Positions 36,765-47,028 of a DNA stretch of 64,000 nucleotides are shown here, one piece after another (within the stretch, counting starts at the first letter, position 1; the number at the start of each line of letters is the position of its first letter). The notes below the pieces were generated by a model. The model was not told where the DNA came from and ran no database searches. It saw nothing but the letters and a program-made list of their open reading frames with translations. The stretch is from an uncultured Clostridium sp. (lineage in GTDB: Bacteria; Bacillota_A; Clostridia; TANB77; CAG-508): positions 62,001-126,000 of the forward strand of contig CAOJZU010000003.1 of the NCBI GenBank assembly GCA_948466265.1, given 5' to 3'. Position numbers and translations under genes: made by a program.

Positions 36765-37413
36765 AAGAATATAATAAATTATTCATTATTCCAAATGCTA
36801 TTGTTATTCCAATAATTATTAAAAATATTCCACAAATATTATTAATAATTTTATAGTTCTTTTTTATAAAATTAAATACTGAACTTAACTTTTTAATTAA
36901 AGCTGCTGAAATAATTATTGGAATTCCTAGTCCTAATGAATAGACAAATAGTAGTGATACTCCTTTTAAGACTGTTCCTGAAACTGATGCCATCATTAAG
37001 GCAGAACCTAAAAATGCACCTATACATGGTGTTAAATTCACTGCAAATACTACTCCAAATACAAAAGCTGAAAATATTCCAACTATTTTTCTATCATTTT
37101 TATTTTTGCCTTTAAAAATTCTTATATTTATAAATTCCAAATAATTTAATCCAAATAATATTACAAGTATTCCGCAAAAAATATTAACAATATTTTGATG
37201 ATTTTTTAATAATCCTCCAATAGTTCCTGCAAATACTCCTAATATACAAAACACTACTGTAAATCCTATTACAAATGATATGGAATTTATTATTGTATTA
37301 TTTTTCTTATTAGTATCACCTGCAAAATATGTTATATAAATTGGAATCATTGGTAGCATACAAGGTGATATAAAAGAAATTAACCCTTCTAAAAAAGTAA
37401 TTAAATAAATCAA
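36757..37413 (-). CDS. ccdA: CcdA cytochrome c biogenesis-type thiol transporter
   Basis: 218 residues, six membrane segments, with the two reactive Cys-Pro motifs: ISPCMLPMIPIYITYFAG in the first segment and LTPCIGAFLGSALMMA in the fourth. CcdA passes electrons from cytoplasmic thioredoxin to extracytoplasmic TlpA-like proteins, both encoded just downstream. Starts after an AAGGAGAAAGAC leader. Confidence 0.9.
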   Translation of the reverse strand: MIYLITFLEGLISFISPCMLPMIPIYITYFAGDTNKKNNTIINSISFVIGFTVVFCILGVFAGTIGGLLKNHQNIVNIFCGILVILFGLNYLEFINIRIFKGKNKNDRKIVGIFSAFVFGVVFAVNLTPCIGAFLGSALMMASVSGTVLKGVSLLFVYSLGLGIPIIISAALIKKLSSVFNFIKKNYKIINNICGIFLIIIGITIAFGIMNNLLYSFV

Positions 37414-37476
37414 TTTGTCTTTCTCCTTATCTAATCAAATCTTGAATTTGTTCTAAGCCCTTATTATCTGTTTTTT

Positions 37477-37665
37477 TTATTCTAATACTAATGCTTTTTT
37501 AGGACAAAAGTTTGAGCATTTTCCACATCTTATGCATTTATCATAATCTATTTTAGGTGCTTCAAAATCCTTTTGGCTTAATGCGCCAACTGGACAAACA
37601 TTTATAGCTGGACATTTATGATTTTGAGGGCAATTATCTATTATTATTTTTAATTTTCTATCCAT
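37477..37665 (-). CDS. 4Fe-4S ferredoxin
   Basis: 62 residues with one canonical CxxCxxCxxxCP cluster (CIRCGKCSNFCP near residue 40) and a partial N-terminal one (CPQNHKCPAINVCPVGALSQ) whose spacing is altered. It may bind one or two 4Fe-4S clusters. It lies upstream of ccdA by about 60 bases and could supply electrons to the FTR-like protein. A GATAGATTT leader with an AAGGGG site precedes the ATG. Confidence 0.82.
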   Translation of the reverse strand: MDRKLKIIIDNCPQNHKCPAINVCPVGALSQKDFEAPKIDYDKCIRCGKCSNFCPKKALVLE

Positions 37666-37733
37666 AAATCTATCCCCTTCTCTATTTTTTATTTTCCATC
37701 CAATTTATTTAACTATTTCAATAATAATATCAT

Positions 37734-37769
37734 AAAAGCATGTAACTTTCAATCTAATTACATGCTTTT
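37734..37769 (-). terminator. Terminator after the amidase gene
   Basis: A 12-base stem AAAAGCATGTAA / TTACATGCTTTT, followed on the minus strand by ATGATATTATT, the same downstream tract as at 11390 and 35625. Confidence 0.65.
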
Positions 37770-37795
37770 TTAATTATGTATTATTGCATTTTATT

Positions 37796-38422
37796 CTATT
37801 CAGCCTTTAAGTAGATTTTTACCTTATTTTTAAATTCTTCCATTCTATTGGCTTTTAAAATATTATGCGGGCAGTCTTTCCCTGAAAAATCATTATGTGT
37901 TTTTATATCATTAATATTTAAATTATATTCTTTTAATAAATATGCTACCAATTTTGTCCCATTTTCAAAAGTCTTCTCAAATTTTCCATCTTCATTTACA
38001 CAAAGTTCTATACCAATACCATATAAATTCCCTTTATCAGTTGCTGCATGGTGTGCCACTTCATCATCTGGTATGTGATGATATATCTCTTTATCATCTA
38101 CTGTATAATGCCAAGATGTTGATGTTTTATTATTTTTACTTAAAAATTCAGCATGATTTTCAGCATCAGCACCATTTGCTGTATTATCTGTTTCATGTAT
38201 TACTAAATACTTTATTTTTCTCTTTTTCCCAGGTCTTGCTTCTGTATCACTATCTATAAGCTTTGTGTGCACTTTCACGCCATATACTTCAGTTGGTAAT
38301 ACTGCTTCTACTTTTTTTAAATTTTCCTTTAAATATATGCTTATCCCATAGAAAATTGCACCAAATATTACTATAACTGTTATCATTCTTTTAAAATTAA
38401 TTCTTTTCTTCTTTTTCTTCAT
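37796..38422 (-). CDS. N-acetylmuramoyl-L-alanine amidase (Amidase_2, CwlA-like)
   Basis: A signal anchor (MITVIVIFGAIFYGISIYL) precedes an amidase domain with the zinc ligands and catalytic pattern KIKYLVIHETDNTANGADA, TSWHYTVDDKEIYHHIPDDEVAHHA, GIGIELCVNEDG and FSGKDCPHNILKA. 208 residues. It should cut the bond between muramic acid and L-alanine at the cell surface. It is a single-gene unit. Confidence 0.88.
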   Translation of the reverse strand: MKKKKKRINFKRMITVIVIFGAIFYGISIYLKENLKKVEAVLPTEVYGVKVHTKLIDSDTEARPGKKRKIKYLVIHETDNTANGADAENHAEFLSKNNKTSTSWHYTVDDKEIYHHIPDDEVAHHAATDKGNLYGIGIELCVNEDGKFEKTFENGTKLVAYLLKEYNLNINDIKTHNDFSGKDCPHNILKANRMEEFKNKVKIYLKAE

Positions 38423-38520
38423 TTAACTTCCTCTTATATTCTTTATTGTAATTAATTATAATGCTGATTTTAAGGAATATCCATTAAGTTTTTCTTAAAA
38501 TTTATTAATATTTATTAAAT

Positions 38521-39475
38521 TTATAAAATAAATAGTACACCCATATACATAAAATACATTAATAAATAAACTACTCCATTTGACCTACTCATTTCATTTT
38601 TCGGTGGTATAAATGGGAATAATGCTAAAACAACTGTTGCAAACATTAATATGCTAAAATCAAAATTATATGACATATTATATGTTATTTCTTTTATAAT
38701 AGAAGAAGTACCAATAATTAAGAGCATATTAAATATATTTGAGCCTATTATATTTCCTATAGCAATATCACTATCTCCTTTAATAGCTGCGACAACACTT
38801 GTCACAAGTTCAGGAAGGCTTGTCCCTACCGCAAGTATTGTTAAACTAATTATTTTCTCACTTACTTTAAAAACTTGAGCTATATCTACTGCATTATTTA
38901 CAACTAAATCTCCACCAATTTTTAGTCCAATAACGCCAAATACAACAAATACAATATTCTTAATCATGCTGTTTTGCTTTTTTTCGTCTTGCTTTAATTC
39001 TACTATCGCATTAACTTTGCTTTGTCTTTTGCCCATGTATATTGTATAACTAATAAATATAAAAAATAATATTATTAAAATAATTCCTTCTTCAAATGTT
39101 ATTCCAGTTCCTGTATTACAAAATATTAATAATATTATTGTAAATAATAAACACATAGGTATTTCATATTTTCTTGTTTGCTTTTGAAAATTAACTGGTT
39201 TTAATATTGCAGATAAACCTAAAATTAATAATAGATTACATACATTGCTTCCAATTACGTTTCCTATTGCCATATCAGAATATCCATTTATTGCTGATGT
39301 TACACTTACAAATAGCTCCGGCATAGATGTTCCAATAGATACTATTGTAAGTCCTATTATTATTTCTGGTATATTAAATTTCTTTGCAATTCCACTAGAA
39401 CCCTCTACTAATATATCTGCCCCGCAAAATTAACAAAACAAATCCTACTATTATTAAAAATACTGCTAAAGCCAT
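38521..39475 (-). CDS. Calcium/sodium antiporter (CaCA family, YrbG-like), one +1 recoding site
   Basis: The start at 39475 gives MALAVFLIIVGFVLLIL, then an in-phase CGG (39422-39424); skipping the C gives GADILVEGSSGIAKKF, the family's canonical opening. The 317-residue product has both alpha repeats (GTSMPELFVSVTSAINGYSD then AIGNVIGSN, and GTSLPELVTSVVAAIKGDSD then AIGNIIGSN) and about ten membrane segments. Without the shift the whole first repeat helix and start are lost. It exports Ca2+ against Na+ or K+. Confidence 0.85.
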
Positions 39476-39506
39476 ATTTTACCTCATTTCTATATTTAGA
39501 CAAAAA

Positions 39507-39530
39507 TAAGCAATTACAATGAATTGCTTA
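39507..39530 (-). terminator. Terminator overlapping the stop of the CBS-domain gene
   Basis: AAGCAATT/AATTGCTT with a short loop, read on the minus strand after the TAA at 39528-39530. Confidence 0.5.
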
Positions 39531-40836
39531 TAATTCCTCGTCTGATACTTCTTGTATTTTACAAGCTTTGATTTTTACAATATGTTTATTTTCTACTTTT
39601 TCAATTTTATATGATATTTTGTCATCTTCTATTGTAATTCCTTTATCCTTTTCAACTGGAATTCTTCCGAAGTTTATCTACTAAATATCCAGAAAGTGTA
39701 TCATATTCACCTTCCTCAATCTTTATACCTAGTGCATCCTCAGCCTCATAAATTGCAATACTTCCATCAAAAACAAATGTATTTTCATCTATCTTTTCAA
39801 TTAAATTTTCTGCATTATCATATTCGTCGTAAATTTCACCGACTATTTCTTCTAATATATCTTCCATAGTTACTATTCCAGATGTACCGCCATACTCATC
39901 TATTACTATTGCTATTTGTTTTCTAGTTTTTCTAAGTTCTGAAAATAGCTCATTTACATTTTTTGTTTCTGAAACATAATATGCTTCTTTCATTAAGTTT
40001 TTTATTTTTGTATTTCTATTTTTTGTTGATAATAGAATATCTTTTATATAAACAATTCCTTTAATATCGTCTATATCTTCCTCATAAACTGGTACTCTAC
40101 TGTATCTTAAATCTCCTGATAATTCTTCTATTACCTCAGAAATTGTTAAATTCATATCTAAAGCAAATATTTCTGTTCTTGGTGTCATAATTTCACTTAC
40201 AACTTTATCATTAAATTCAAAAACATTATTTATCATATTTTTTTCTTCTACTTTTATTGTTCCTTTTTCTTCTCCAACATCTATCATCATTCTAATTTCT
40301 TCTTCCGTTACTGTTTCTTCTTCTGTTTCAGAAACTCCAAAAAGCTTAGAAACTATATTAGTTGAAAAAGTTAAAAATTTAACAAATGGTGCAGTTATTA
40401 CCGAAATTGTTTTAATAACTCCTATAGTCGCAAATGCTATTTTTTCAGAATTTTTCATTGCAAGTCTTTTTGGTACTAATTCACCAAATATTAATGTAAA
40501 ATATGATAATATAATTGTTATTACTACTATTGCTATACTGTTCCACACTGCTAAACTTATTTGTGGTATTAAATTATTTAATATAGGCGCAAGTTCACTC
40601 GCAAATGTTTCAGATGCAAAGGCACTTGATAAAAAACCAGCAAGAGTAATTCCAATTTGGATAGTTGCTAAAAACTTACTAGGGTTTACTAACATGTCTT
40701 TTATTTTTTTCGCTTTTTTATTTCCATCCTTTGCTTGTTTATCAATTTTTGCATCATTTAACGATATAAATGCTATTTCTGCTGCTGCAAAAAAAGCATT
40801 TAATAATATTAATATTATAATTACAATTAATTGCAT
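39528..40836 (-). CDS. CNNM/HlyC-CorC family protein with CBS pair, one +1 recoding site
   Basis: Three to four membrane segments (MQLIVIIILILLNAFFAAAE) and a CNNM domain precede two CBS motifs (VVSEIMTPRTEIFALD, EEDIDDIKGIVYIKDIL) and a CorC_HlyC domain. The latter is cut by an in-phase CGG (39667-39669): skipping the C turns VDKL into VDKLGRIPVEKDKGIT and completes KACKIQEV to a stop at 39528, a 435-residue product of normal family length. The start at 40836 follows AAGGAG. Members are thought to transport Mg2+ or other divalent cations. Confidence 0.85.
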
Positions 40837-40931
40837 ATTATTTTTCTCCTTATTTTTTCCTTTAATTAGTTTACCACTATTCAAAAATTTTATCAATAAT
40901 CAAATTACAAAAATATTGGAAAATATGTTAT

Positions 40932-42513
40932 TTAATTATATACATAATAAACATTACATGTGCTTAATTTCTTTAAATGTTCACTTTTTTCTATCCCAGC
41001 TGTATTTTTTATTTTATTTAATATATCCTCTGAATTTCTATCTTGATGTAAAAATATAATTAATCCTTCTGAAATATCTTTTTTACTTATTATTTTCTCT
41101 ATATTTTCTTTTGTAAATTCAAAATCCCTTGCAATATACGATTTATCTAGCTTTTCAAATAATGTTATGTCGTCTAAAAAGCTTGATTTTCCTGTATCTA
41201 GAAAATATATTGCAGGTACATTATTTAAATCATTATTTAATTTTTGTACAAATTCTTTTTTATCACTATATAAAAGTTCTGGCTTCATTTTAAATAGCAA
41301 AGGCATAACTAAAATCAAGCAAAAAATTGCAGAAATAACTATATTGCTTGTTTTTTCACTAAAAACACTTTGTAATAATTTATATAAGCAATAAATTGTA
41401 ACTGCAAATATTATTCCGCAAACAGGCACAATATATCTTAAAACTTTCCATGGTGAAGCAATTGAAGCTATTACAAAAAAGAATAAACTTGGTATAATTA
41501 TTAAAATTAATATTTTTTTATTTTTAATATTAATTTCATTTTTCTTAATTAATTTATTATAAATTAATAGACCTAATATTATTGATATAATAATAAATAA
41601 TAAATTATTAAAACCATAATAATTTAAATTATGAATATGCTCAAATATATTCACTAGTGTTTCAGATGTATTTTCAAGATTATTTATTACACCTTTACCT
41701 CTATAGCCAAAAAACATATGATTAACCAGATATGGGAATATAATTAATGATAATATTCCTGAAATAATCATTGTAAAAGTATAATATATAAATTCTTTTA
41801 ATTTCTTTTCTTTAATATATTTTATAGCAAATATTATATATAATGCAAAAATATAAAATAAATAATAATAATGAGTAAGAATTCCAAGAAGCACAGTAAT
41901 TCCAATAAATATTAATAATTTATAATTTATTTTTTCATTTTCTAATAATTTAATATGTAAAAATAAAGTAATTAAAATTTCCAGTGCTAAAAGCGAATAC
42001 ATTCTAATATAAATTGCGTTGCTTACAGAAGCCAGAGTAATTGAAGAAATAAATGCAAGAGCACTTGCTTTAATTTCTGGATATTTATCTTCTCTAAATA
42101 ATTTTTTCAAAATCATATACATAAATATTGTAATAAAAATATATATAATTATATTTAAAATAATTCCTGTCCATTTCGAAAAATGTCCGTATATTAAAAT
42201 TCATAAAGGCTTTAAGTAAAAAATAATAAACAGGTGGATGTACATCATTTTTCTGATTTTCATAAACTGGTTTAAAGTCTCCTACTTCGTCTTTTTGCAT
42301 AGACAAATATTTATTATAATATTCTTTTGTATGCCAATTATCAAAAAAGTCGCTATTTTCTTGTATTTCTACTTTATCATAATGCGTAAGTCCAAAAGAA
42401 TATGCTTCGTCAATATGAAGATATTCTTTATTGCATCCTGCAATTATATAAAATATAGTTTGTATTATTATAAAAATAATTAATAAATAATTTTTCTTTA
42501 AAAATTTCCCCAT
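40932..42513 (-). CDS. GT-C-type membrane glycosyltransferase-like protein, one +1 recoding site
   Basis: After the N-terminal helix, the extracytoplasmic loop has YLHIDEAYSFG, the acidic motif expected for GT-C mannosyl/arabinosyl-type transferases, and HPPVYYFLLKAF. Skipping the C of the in-phase CGG at 42187-42189 (FNI then GHFSKWTGIILN) joins the loop to a long series of about eleven membrane segments and a C-terminal soluble domain (526 residues). It would transfer a sugar from a lipid carrier to an acceptor outside the cell; both are unknown. Confidence 0.75.
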
Positions 42514-42542
42514 TTTATTTTCCCTTATTATTTTATTTTTTA

Positions 42543-43178
42543 TTACCCCTTAAATTTTACACCTAATAAATACAATAAATCTAATGCCTGAAACTTATCT
42601 ACTATTGCACCTTTTATATCTTCTATTGAAATAGCAAGTTCTTCTATTTTAGCACTTGATAAATCAACATTTTTTAGACTTGTTTTAAAAAATTTTGACA
42701 TAGTTAAATCTGCATTATCAAAATAAATATTCTTTATCTTTGTTTCTTGAAAATAACTATTTCTTAAAACTGTATTTTTAAATAAAATATTCTCAATATT
42801 TGCTATTGATAAACCCATGTAGCTTGCATTTGTCTCTATAAATGAAATATTATATAATCTATTTTCTGCAAAGTTACAGCCACAAAGCTTGCAATTATTA
42901 AATTCACACCTGATAAAAGTACTTTCCAAAAATTCTGTATTAGAAAAATTGCATTTTTCAAAAATCACATCTATAAATGTTAATTTTTCTAATTTTCCAT
43001 TTTGCATAGAAATATTATAAAATTTGCAATTTTCAAATTCACTCCCATATAGATTTATATTGTTACATTCTTCATTTTCAAAATCAGAATATTCTATTTT
43101 TTCTTCTTCATTAACATTAATTAAATGCTTATTTTCTAGTTCCTTATTATCAAATTTTTGCGGTTTTAAAATGTTCAT
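42543..43178 (-). CDS. Pentapeptide-repeat protein
   Basis: 211 residues, mostly repeats of the A(N/D)LXX type in degenerate form (FENCKFYNISMQNGKLEKL, FEKCNFSNTEFLESTF, NADLTMSKFFKTSLKN), which fold as a right-handed quadrilateral beta-helix. Some members mimic DNA and bind gyrase; others have no known role. It is 29 bases from the GT-C gene. Confidence 0.75.
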   Translation of the reverse strand: MNILKPQKFDNKELENKHLINVNEEEKIEYSDFENEECNNINLYGSEFENCKFYNISMQNGKLEKLTFIDVIFEKCNFSNTEFLESTFIRCEFNNCKLCGCNFAENRLYNISFIETNASYMGLSIANIENILFKNTVLRNSYFQETKIKNIYFDNADLTMSKFFKTSLKNVDLSSAKIEELAISIEDIKGAIVDKFQALDLLYLLGVKFKG

Positions 43179-43261
43179 TTATTTTATTTCCTTTATATTA
43201 TTATTCATTTGTAATTATAACACTAAAAAGTAAAAAATACTACATTAATTTTAATCAAGAA

Positions 43262-43289
43262 AAAATGCCCACATTATAGTAGACATTTT
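43262..43289 (-). terminator. Terminator after acyl-CoA ligase gene
   Basis: On the minus strand, AAAATGTCTAC pairs with GTGGGCATTTT through three G-U pairs and is followed by T residues, 26 bases after the stop. Confidence 0.6.
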
Positions 43290-43314
43290 CTATATCTGTT
43301 CTCTTTTATTTTTA

Positions 43315-45031
43315 TCATTTTAAATTTTGATGTCTTTTTATTTTATTTGTTGTTGTTTTTATAAGAGGCACATCAGTTATTGTTAAGCCCCTTATTGCTT
43401 TGTACTGTGGTATTGTTTTATTAATTTCTTTTAACTTACTTTCGATAATTTTATAAATTTCACTCTCATCTTCTGTATTATATAGTTCCTTCATAATCTC
43501 TTTATCATATACAGCTTTTACAACAATTCTTATATCATTTTGGTCTTTAGCATCTTTGTTAACAACAGAATAAACCATTGATTCATTAATTCCCTCAATT
43601 TTATTTACCAAGTTTTCTAGCTCTTCTGGAAATATATTTTTTCCATTTTTAAGTACTATTACACTTTTCTTTCTTCCATATATAAAAATATATCCCATAT
43701 CATCAATTCTGCAAATATCTCCAGTATGTAACCAACCATTCTCTATTGCATCTAACGTTGCCTTCTCATCGTTATAGTAACCCATCATAACATTTGGACC
43801 TTTAACCATAAGCTCACCGAATACCTTCTTCATCTTGATTATCTATCCTTACCTTAACTTGTGGAAGTGCCTTACCTATCGTTCCAAATACATGATTATT
43901 TTCGTCTTTTCCTTCAAATATATTAACACAAACAACTGGCGAACTCTCTGTTAAACCATATCCTTGTACTAAATTAATTCCAAAATTTCTATATCCTTCT
44001 TCTACTCTAGGATCTAATCCAGCTGCTCCACTTACTAATAATTTTACTTTTCCTCCAAATATATTATGTATAAATTTAAATCTTTCTGCTTTTTCCTCCA
44101 TTGTATCATTTTTATGTTCTTCAATACTCTTCATTATAGCATCCAATTTTCCTGCTTTTTCTAAATTTTTAAGAATGTTATTATATATTATTTCATATAC
44201 TGCAGGAACGCAAACCATAAAAGTTATTTCAAATTCTTTTATATTTTCTACTATATGTCTTGGTCCATCAGCAAATGAAGTACACATACCTTTGTAAAGC
44301 GATAATAAGAAACCAGCAGAACATTCAAATACATGGTGAATTGGTAAAAATGAAAGCATTCTATCTTCAGATGTGATATTATAAAGAACAGCATCCATAT
44401 CTTGCAAATTAGCTGATAAATTTCTGTGACAAAGCATAACCGCTTTCGCATCAGATGTAGTTCCTGATGTAAATAGTATAACTGCCATAGCTTCTGAATC
44501 AATTTCTGCTTCTTTAAAAGCAATATCTCCATCATTTAATAATCTTTTGCCTTTTTGTATTAGCTCTGCAAATGAATAAATTCCATCTTTATGTTCTTTT
44601 AAATCCATAGAAATTAAATGTTTTAATTTTGTAGTTCCATCTTTTGCAAGTCTCTTTAATATTGTTTCATATTTTTCTGTGTAAAAAATTGCATCTATTT
44701 CTGACCTTCTTATAAGATTTTCTAGCTCATTTTCTGGAAGTGCTTTATCTAGTGGAACTACAACTCCTGTACCACAAACTATTGATAAATAGGCAATCTC
44801 CCATTCATATCTATTTTCTCCAATAACTCCTATTCTCTTTCCTTTTAAATTAAGCAAAGATACAAGCGCCGTTCCTAAGCAGTCTATCATTTCTCTTACT
44901 TCTTTATGAGTAATTTCTCTAAATACACCTTCAGTTTCTGTCTTTAACCTATATGCTGGCTTATCTCCATACATCAGATTTGTTTTATTTAACATATCTT
45001 TTAAATCTGTAATTTCAATTTTCTTATCCAT
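43315..45031 (-). CDS. Long-chain fatty acid-CoA ligase-like AMP-forming enzyme, one +1 recoding site
   Basis: The 571-residue protein shows the ANL-superfamily motifs: the P-loop AVILFTSGTTSDAKAVMLCH (near residue 175), LVQGYGLTESSP, then GWLHTGDICRIDD and GRKKSVIVLKNGKNIFPEE. The two halves meet at an in-phase CGG (43817-43819); skipping the C gives DEEGIGELMVKGPNVMMGYY, a highly conserved stretch. The ATG at 45031 follows GGAGAATAGT; an upstream TTG is less likely. It activates a fatty or related acid with ATP and CoA. Not linked to a fatty-acid pathway in this window. Confidence 0.87.
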
Positions 45032-45158
45032 ACTATTCTCCAATTAATTATTTACTATTATAGTATGATACTTTTTTAATAAAATCAAGTATTTATTGTT
45101 TAACTTTATTGACTTTTTTTATCTTATTAAGATTTTAATTGTAACTGTTAAAATTTGT

Positions 45159-45707
45159 CTATACCCAAATGATACATAAAAGAAGAATAATTCCAACAGT
45201 AATAAAAGTATATCCCATAACTTTAACCATTTTTCTAAATGATTTTTCAGATTTAGGCATTGGATGTATCATATTCTTTCCAGCTTCATAACTAATTTTT
45301 GGCATATAGTTACCTATAACCATAAAAAGTATTCCCAAAACTAAGCATACACTTTTTCCAACATAAACTGTGCTTCCTAATGGAACTTCTATCATAATAA
45401 TATATAGGCATACTGTAAGAATTGGAATAAACCATTCCATTATCTTTACAATTTTAGGCTTTTGACTATTTTTTAATTTATTTACTTTTTCTGTAAGCAA
45501 TAGAATTACTGCCTGCAATATAGCCATAGTCAAAGGTAAACCAAATAATGCAAAATTCTTTGGTGCATAATTATCTGGCACATCATTTATTGTAAAATGT
45601 ATTGGCATCTCATCAGGTAATTTACTATATAATATTGCTCCTAATATAATTGGCAATAAACATATTAAAACAGTCAAAATTAAAGTTCTCCTATTTTTAT
45701 TTTCCAT
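45159..45707 (-). CDS. sdpI: SdpI-family membrane protein
   Basis: 182 residues with six hydrophobic segments; the first part (ILGAILYSKLPDEMPIHFTIND) is the DUF1648 module and the rest the SdpI family pattern (LFMVIGNYMPKI). In Bacillus subtilis SdpI confers immunity to the SdpC toxin and sequesters SdpR at the membrane. Here the overlap of eleven bases with an ArsR-type regulator gene reproduces the sdpRI arrangement. No SdpC-like toxin gene is seen nearby. Confidence 0.82.
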   Translation of the reverse strand: MENKNRRTLILTVLICLLPIILGAILYSKLPDEMPIHFTINDVPDNYAPKNFALFGLPLTMAILQAVILLLTEKVNKLKNSQKPKIVKIMEWFIPILTVCLYIIMIEVPLGSTVYVGKSVCLVLGILFMVIGNYMPKISYEAGKNMIHPMPKSEKSFRKMVKVMGYTFITVGIILLLCIIWV

Positions 45708-45972
45708 CTTTATTTCCTCCTAAACTATAAATCCAAACTAAAACGTCCTCAAACACAGAACTATTTAGTTCATAAAATATAAAATTCTTTTGTTTTGCCT
45801 CAGTTATTAGATTTGCTTTTTTTAAATGTGATAAATGATAAGATACTGTTGCACTTGTTAAATTAAATTTGCTTGATATCTCTCCTGCTGTCTTTCGTCC
45901 ATCTTTCAATAGTTCTAATATTTCTCTTCTTGCAGGATCACTAATTGCCTTTAGTGTTTCAGACATTCCCAT
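45697..45972 (-). CDS. sdpR: ArsR-family regulator, SdpR-like
   Basis: A winged-helix protein of 91 residues starting MGMSETLKAISDPARREIL, with AGEISSKFNLTSATVSYHLSHLKKANLI as the DNA-recognition part. No metal-binding Cys is present, unlike true ArsR metal sensors, which fits SdpR. The ATG at 45972 has GAGAGGTGATTATA upstream; the longer frame extends into the operator. It should repress its own promoter, which has two inverted operator sites. Confidence 0.85.
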   Translation of the reverse strand: MGMSETLKAISDPARREILELLKDGRKTAGEISSKFNLTSATVSYHLSHLKKANLITEAKQKNFIFYELNSSVFEDVLVWIYSLGGNKDGK

Positions 45973-45991
45973 TATAATCACCTCTCTTAAG

Positions 45992-46076
45992 TTATTTCGA
46001 TATATATCTAAATAGATTATACTATACTCATATAAAGATGTCAATAACTATTTCGAAAATTATCTAAATAGTTATT
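45992..46076 (-). promoter_or_regulatory. sdpRI promoter with two operator sites
   Basis: Read on the minus strand: TTGACA, 17 bases, TATAAT (-35 at 46039-46044, -10 at 46016-46021), a perfect consensus. It is flanked by two copies of a CTATTTAGATA...TCGAAATA element, one at 46043-46076 with 11-base arms AATAACTATTT/AAATAGTTATT and one at 45992-46015. Confidence 0.8.
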
Positions 46077-46082
46077 TAATAA

Positions 46083-46113
46083 AAAGACACTAAATTAAAT
46101 TAGTGCCTCTTTT
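46083..46113 (-). terminator. Terminator after the zinc-ribbon gene
   Basis: CACTAA/TTAGTG stem with AAAGA and TCTTT extensions immediately after the gene ending at 46124. Confidence 0.5.
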
Positions 46114-46123
46114 AACTTTTACT

Positions 46124-46297
46124 CTAGTTATTTCTGTTGTTATTTTGTTGTTTTCTAGCTCTTCTACAATCTGGACATCTTACAGGACTATTTGTAAAAC
46201 CTTTTTCAGCATAGAATTCTTGCTCACCAGCTGTAAAAACAAACTCTTTACCACAATCTTTGCATGTAAGAGTAATATCTTCATAATTTGTTTCCAT
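46124..46297 (-). CDS. Small zinc-ribbon domain protein (57 aa)
   Basis: The 57-residue frame METNYEDITLTCKDCGKEF then VRCPDCRRARKQQ has two CxxC pairs spaced as in the zinc-ribbon 'probable zinc-binding' family (PF13451-type), with the FVFTAGEQEFYAEKGF core. GGAGGTATGTGAAA precedes the ATG. It is intact. A role in RNA or DNA binding is inferred from family. Confidence 0.8.
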   Translation of the reverse strand: METNYEDITLTCKDCGKEFVFTAGEQEFYAEKGFTNSPVRCPDCRRARKQQNNNRNN

Positions 46298-46473
46298 TTT
46301 CACATACCTCCTTTTTTGAAATTGATTTGAATTAATTTTCTTACTTAACCAATCTAATAAAGAAGGTAAATACTATAAAAAATAAATTCTTTTTAGTTTC
46401 ATATTTAGAAACTTATTTAAATATATCACATTTAAAATAAAAAAACAAGAAAAATATTAAAATATATCTCAAA

Positions 46474-46932
46474 TTAATTTTCTGTTTTACTATTAGCTTC
46501 ATTATTAGCCTTTTTCTTCTCCTGCGAAACTTTGCTAGTATATGTTGCAGCAACCATAAGCATTATAAAGCTTCCAAACAAGAAAATAAAATATATAGTC
46601 GCAACAGGAGTTGATGTTTGTACTCCCTCTGTATTTGCAAATAATCTATCATTATATTTGTATGCTGTAACAGTTTTTCCTTCTGGATATGTATATGTAT
46701 CATGTGCATTTTCTAAGTCATATACTTTCCCATCATACCTAACTTCAACTTTATAAAATTTTGTTCTTGAACCAGTTTTTTTATTTACTATTTCTTCAGT
46801 TTTTGCACTTGTTACAACCGCCTTAACTTCTTCATATTCAGGTTCTGCTCCATTCATAAAAAACCATAGCACAACTGTCAAAACTAAGCAAACAGCAAAA
46901 ACTATCCACAAAATCATAACTTTCTTTTTCAT
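46474..46932 (-). CDS. DUF3592-like membrane protein
   Basis: 152 residues with one N-terminal and one C-terminal hydrophobic segment around a beta-rich domain (AVVTSAKTEEIVNKKTGSRT, VEVRYDGKVYDLENAH, YPEGKTVTAYKYND). Such proteins resemble DUF3592 and lie in the membrane with the domain outside. Near the envelope-stress island but transcribed separately. Function unknown. Confidence 0.6.
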   Translation of the reverse strand: MKKKVMILWIVFAVCLVLTVVLWFFMNGAEPEYEEVKAVVTSAKTEEIVNKKTGSRTKFYKVEVRYDGKVYDLENAHDTYTYPEGKTVTAYKYNDRLFANTEGVQTSTPVATIYFIFLFGSFIMLMVAATYTSKVSQEKKKANNEANSKTEN

Positions 46933-47028
46933 AATATCTCTCCCCTTTTTATTCTAATTTAAAAGAAGATTAGTTTATTACTAACCTTCTTTAAGTATAA
47001 TTCTGCATATTAATTTTGTCAATATACT

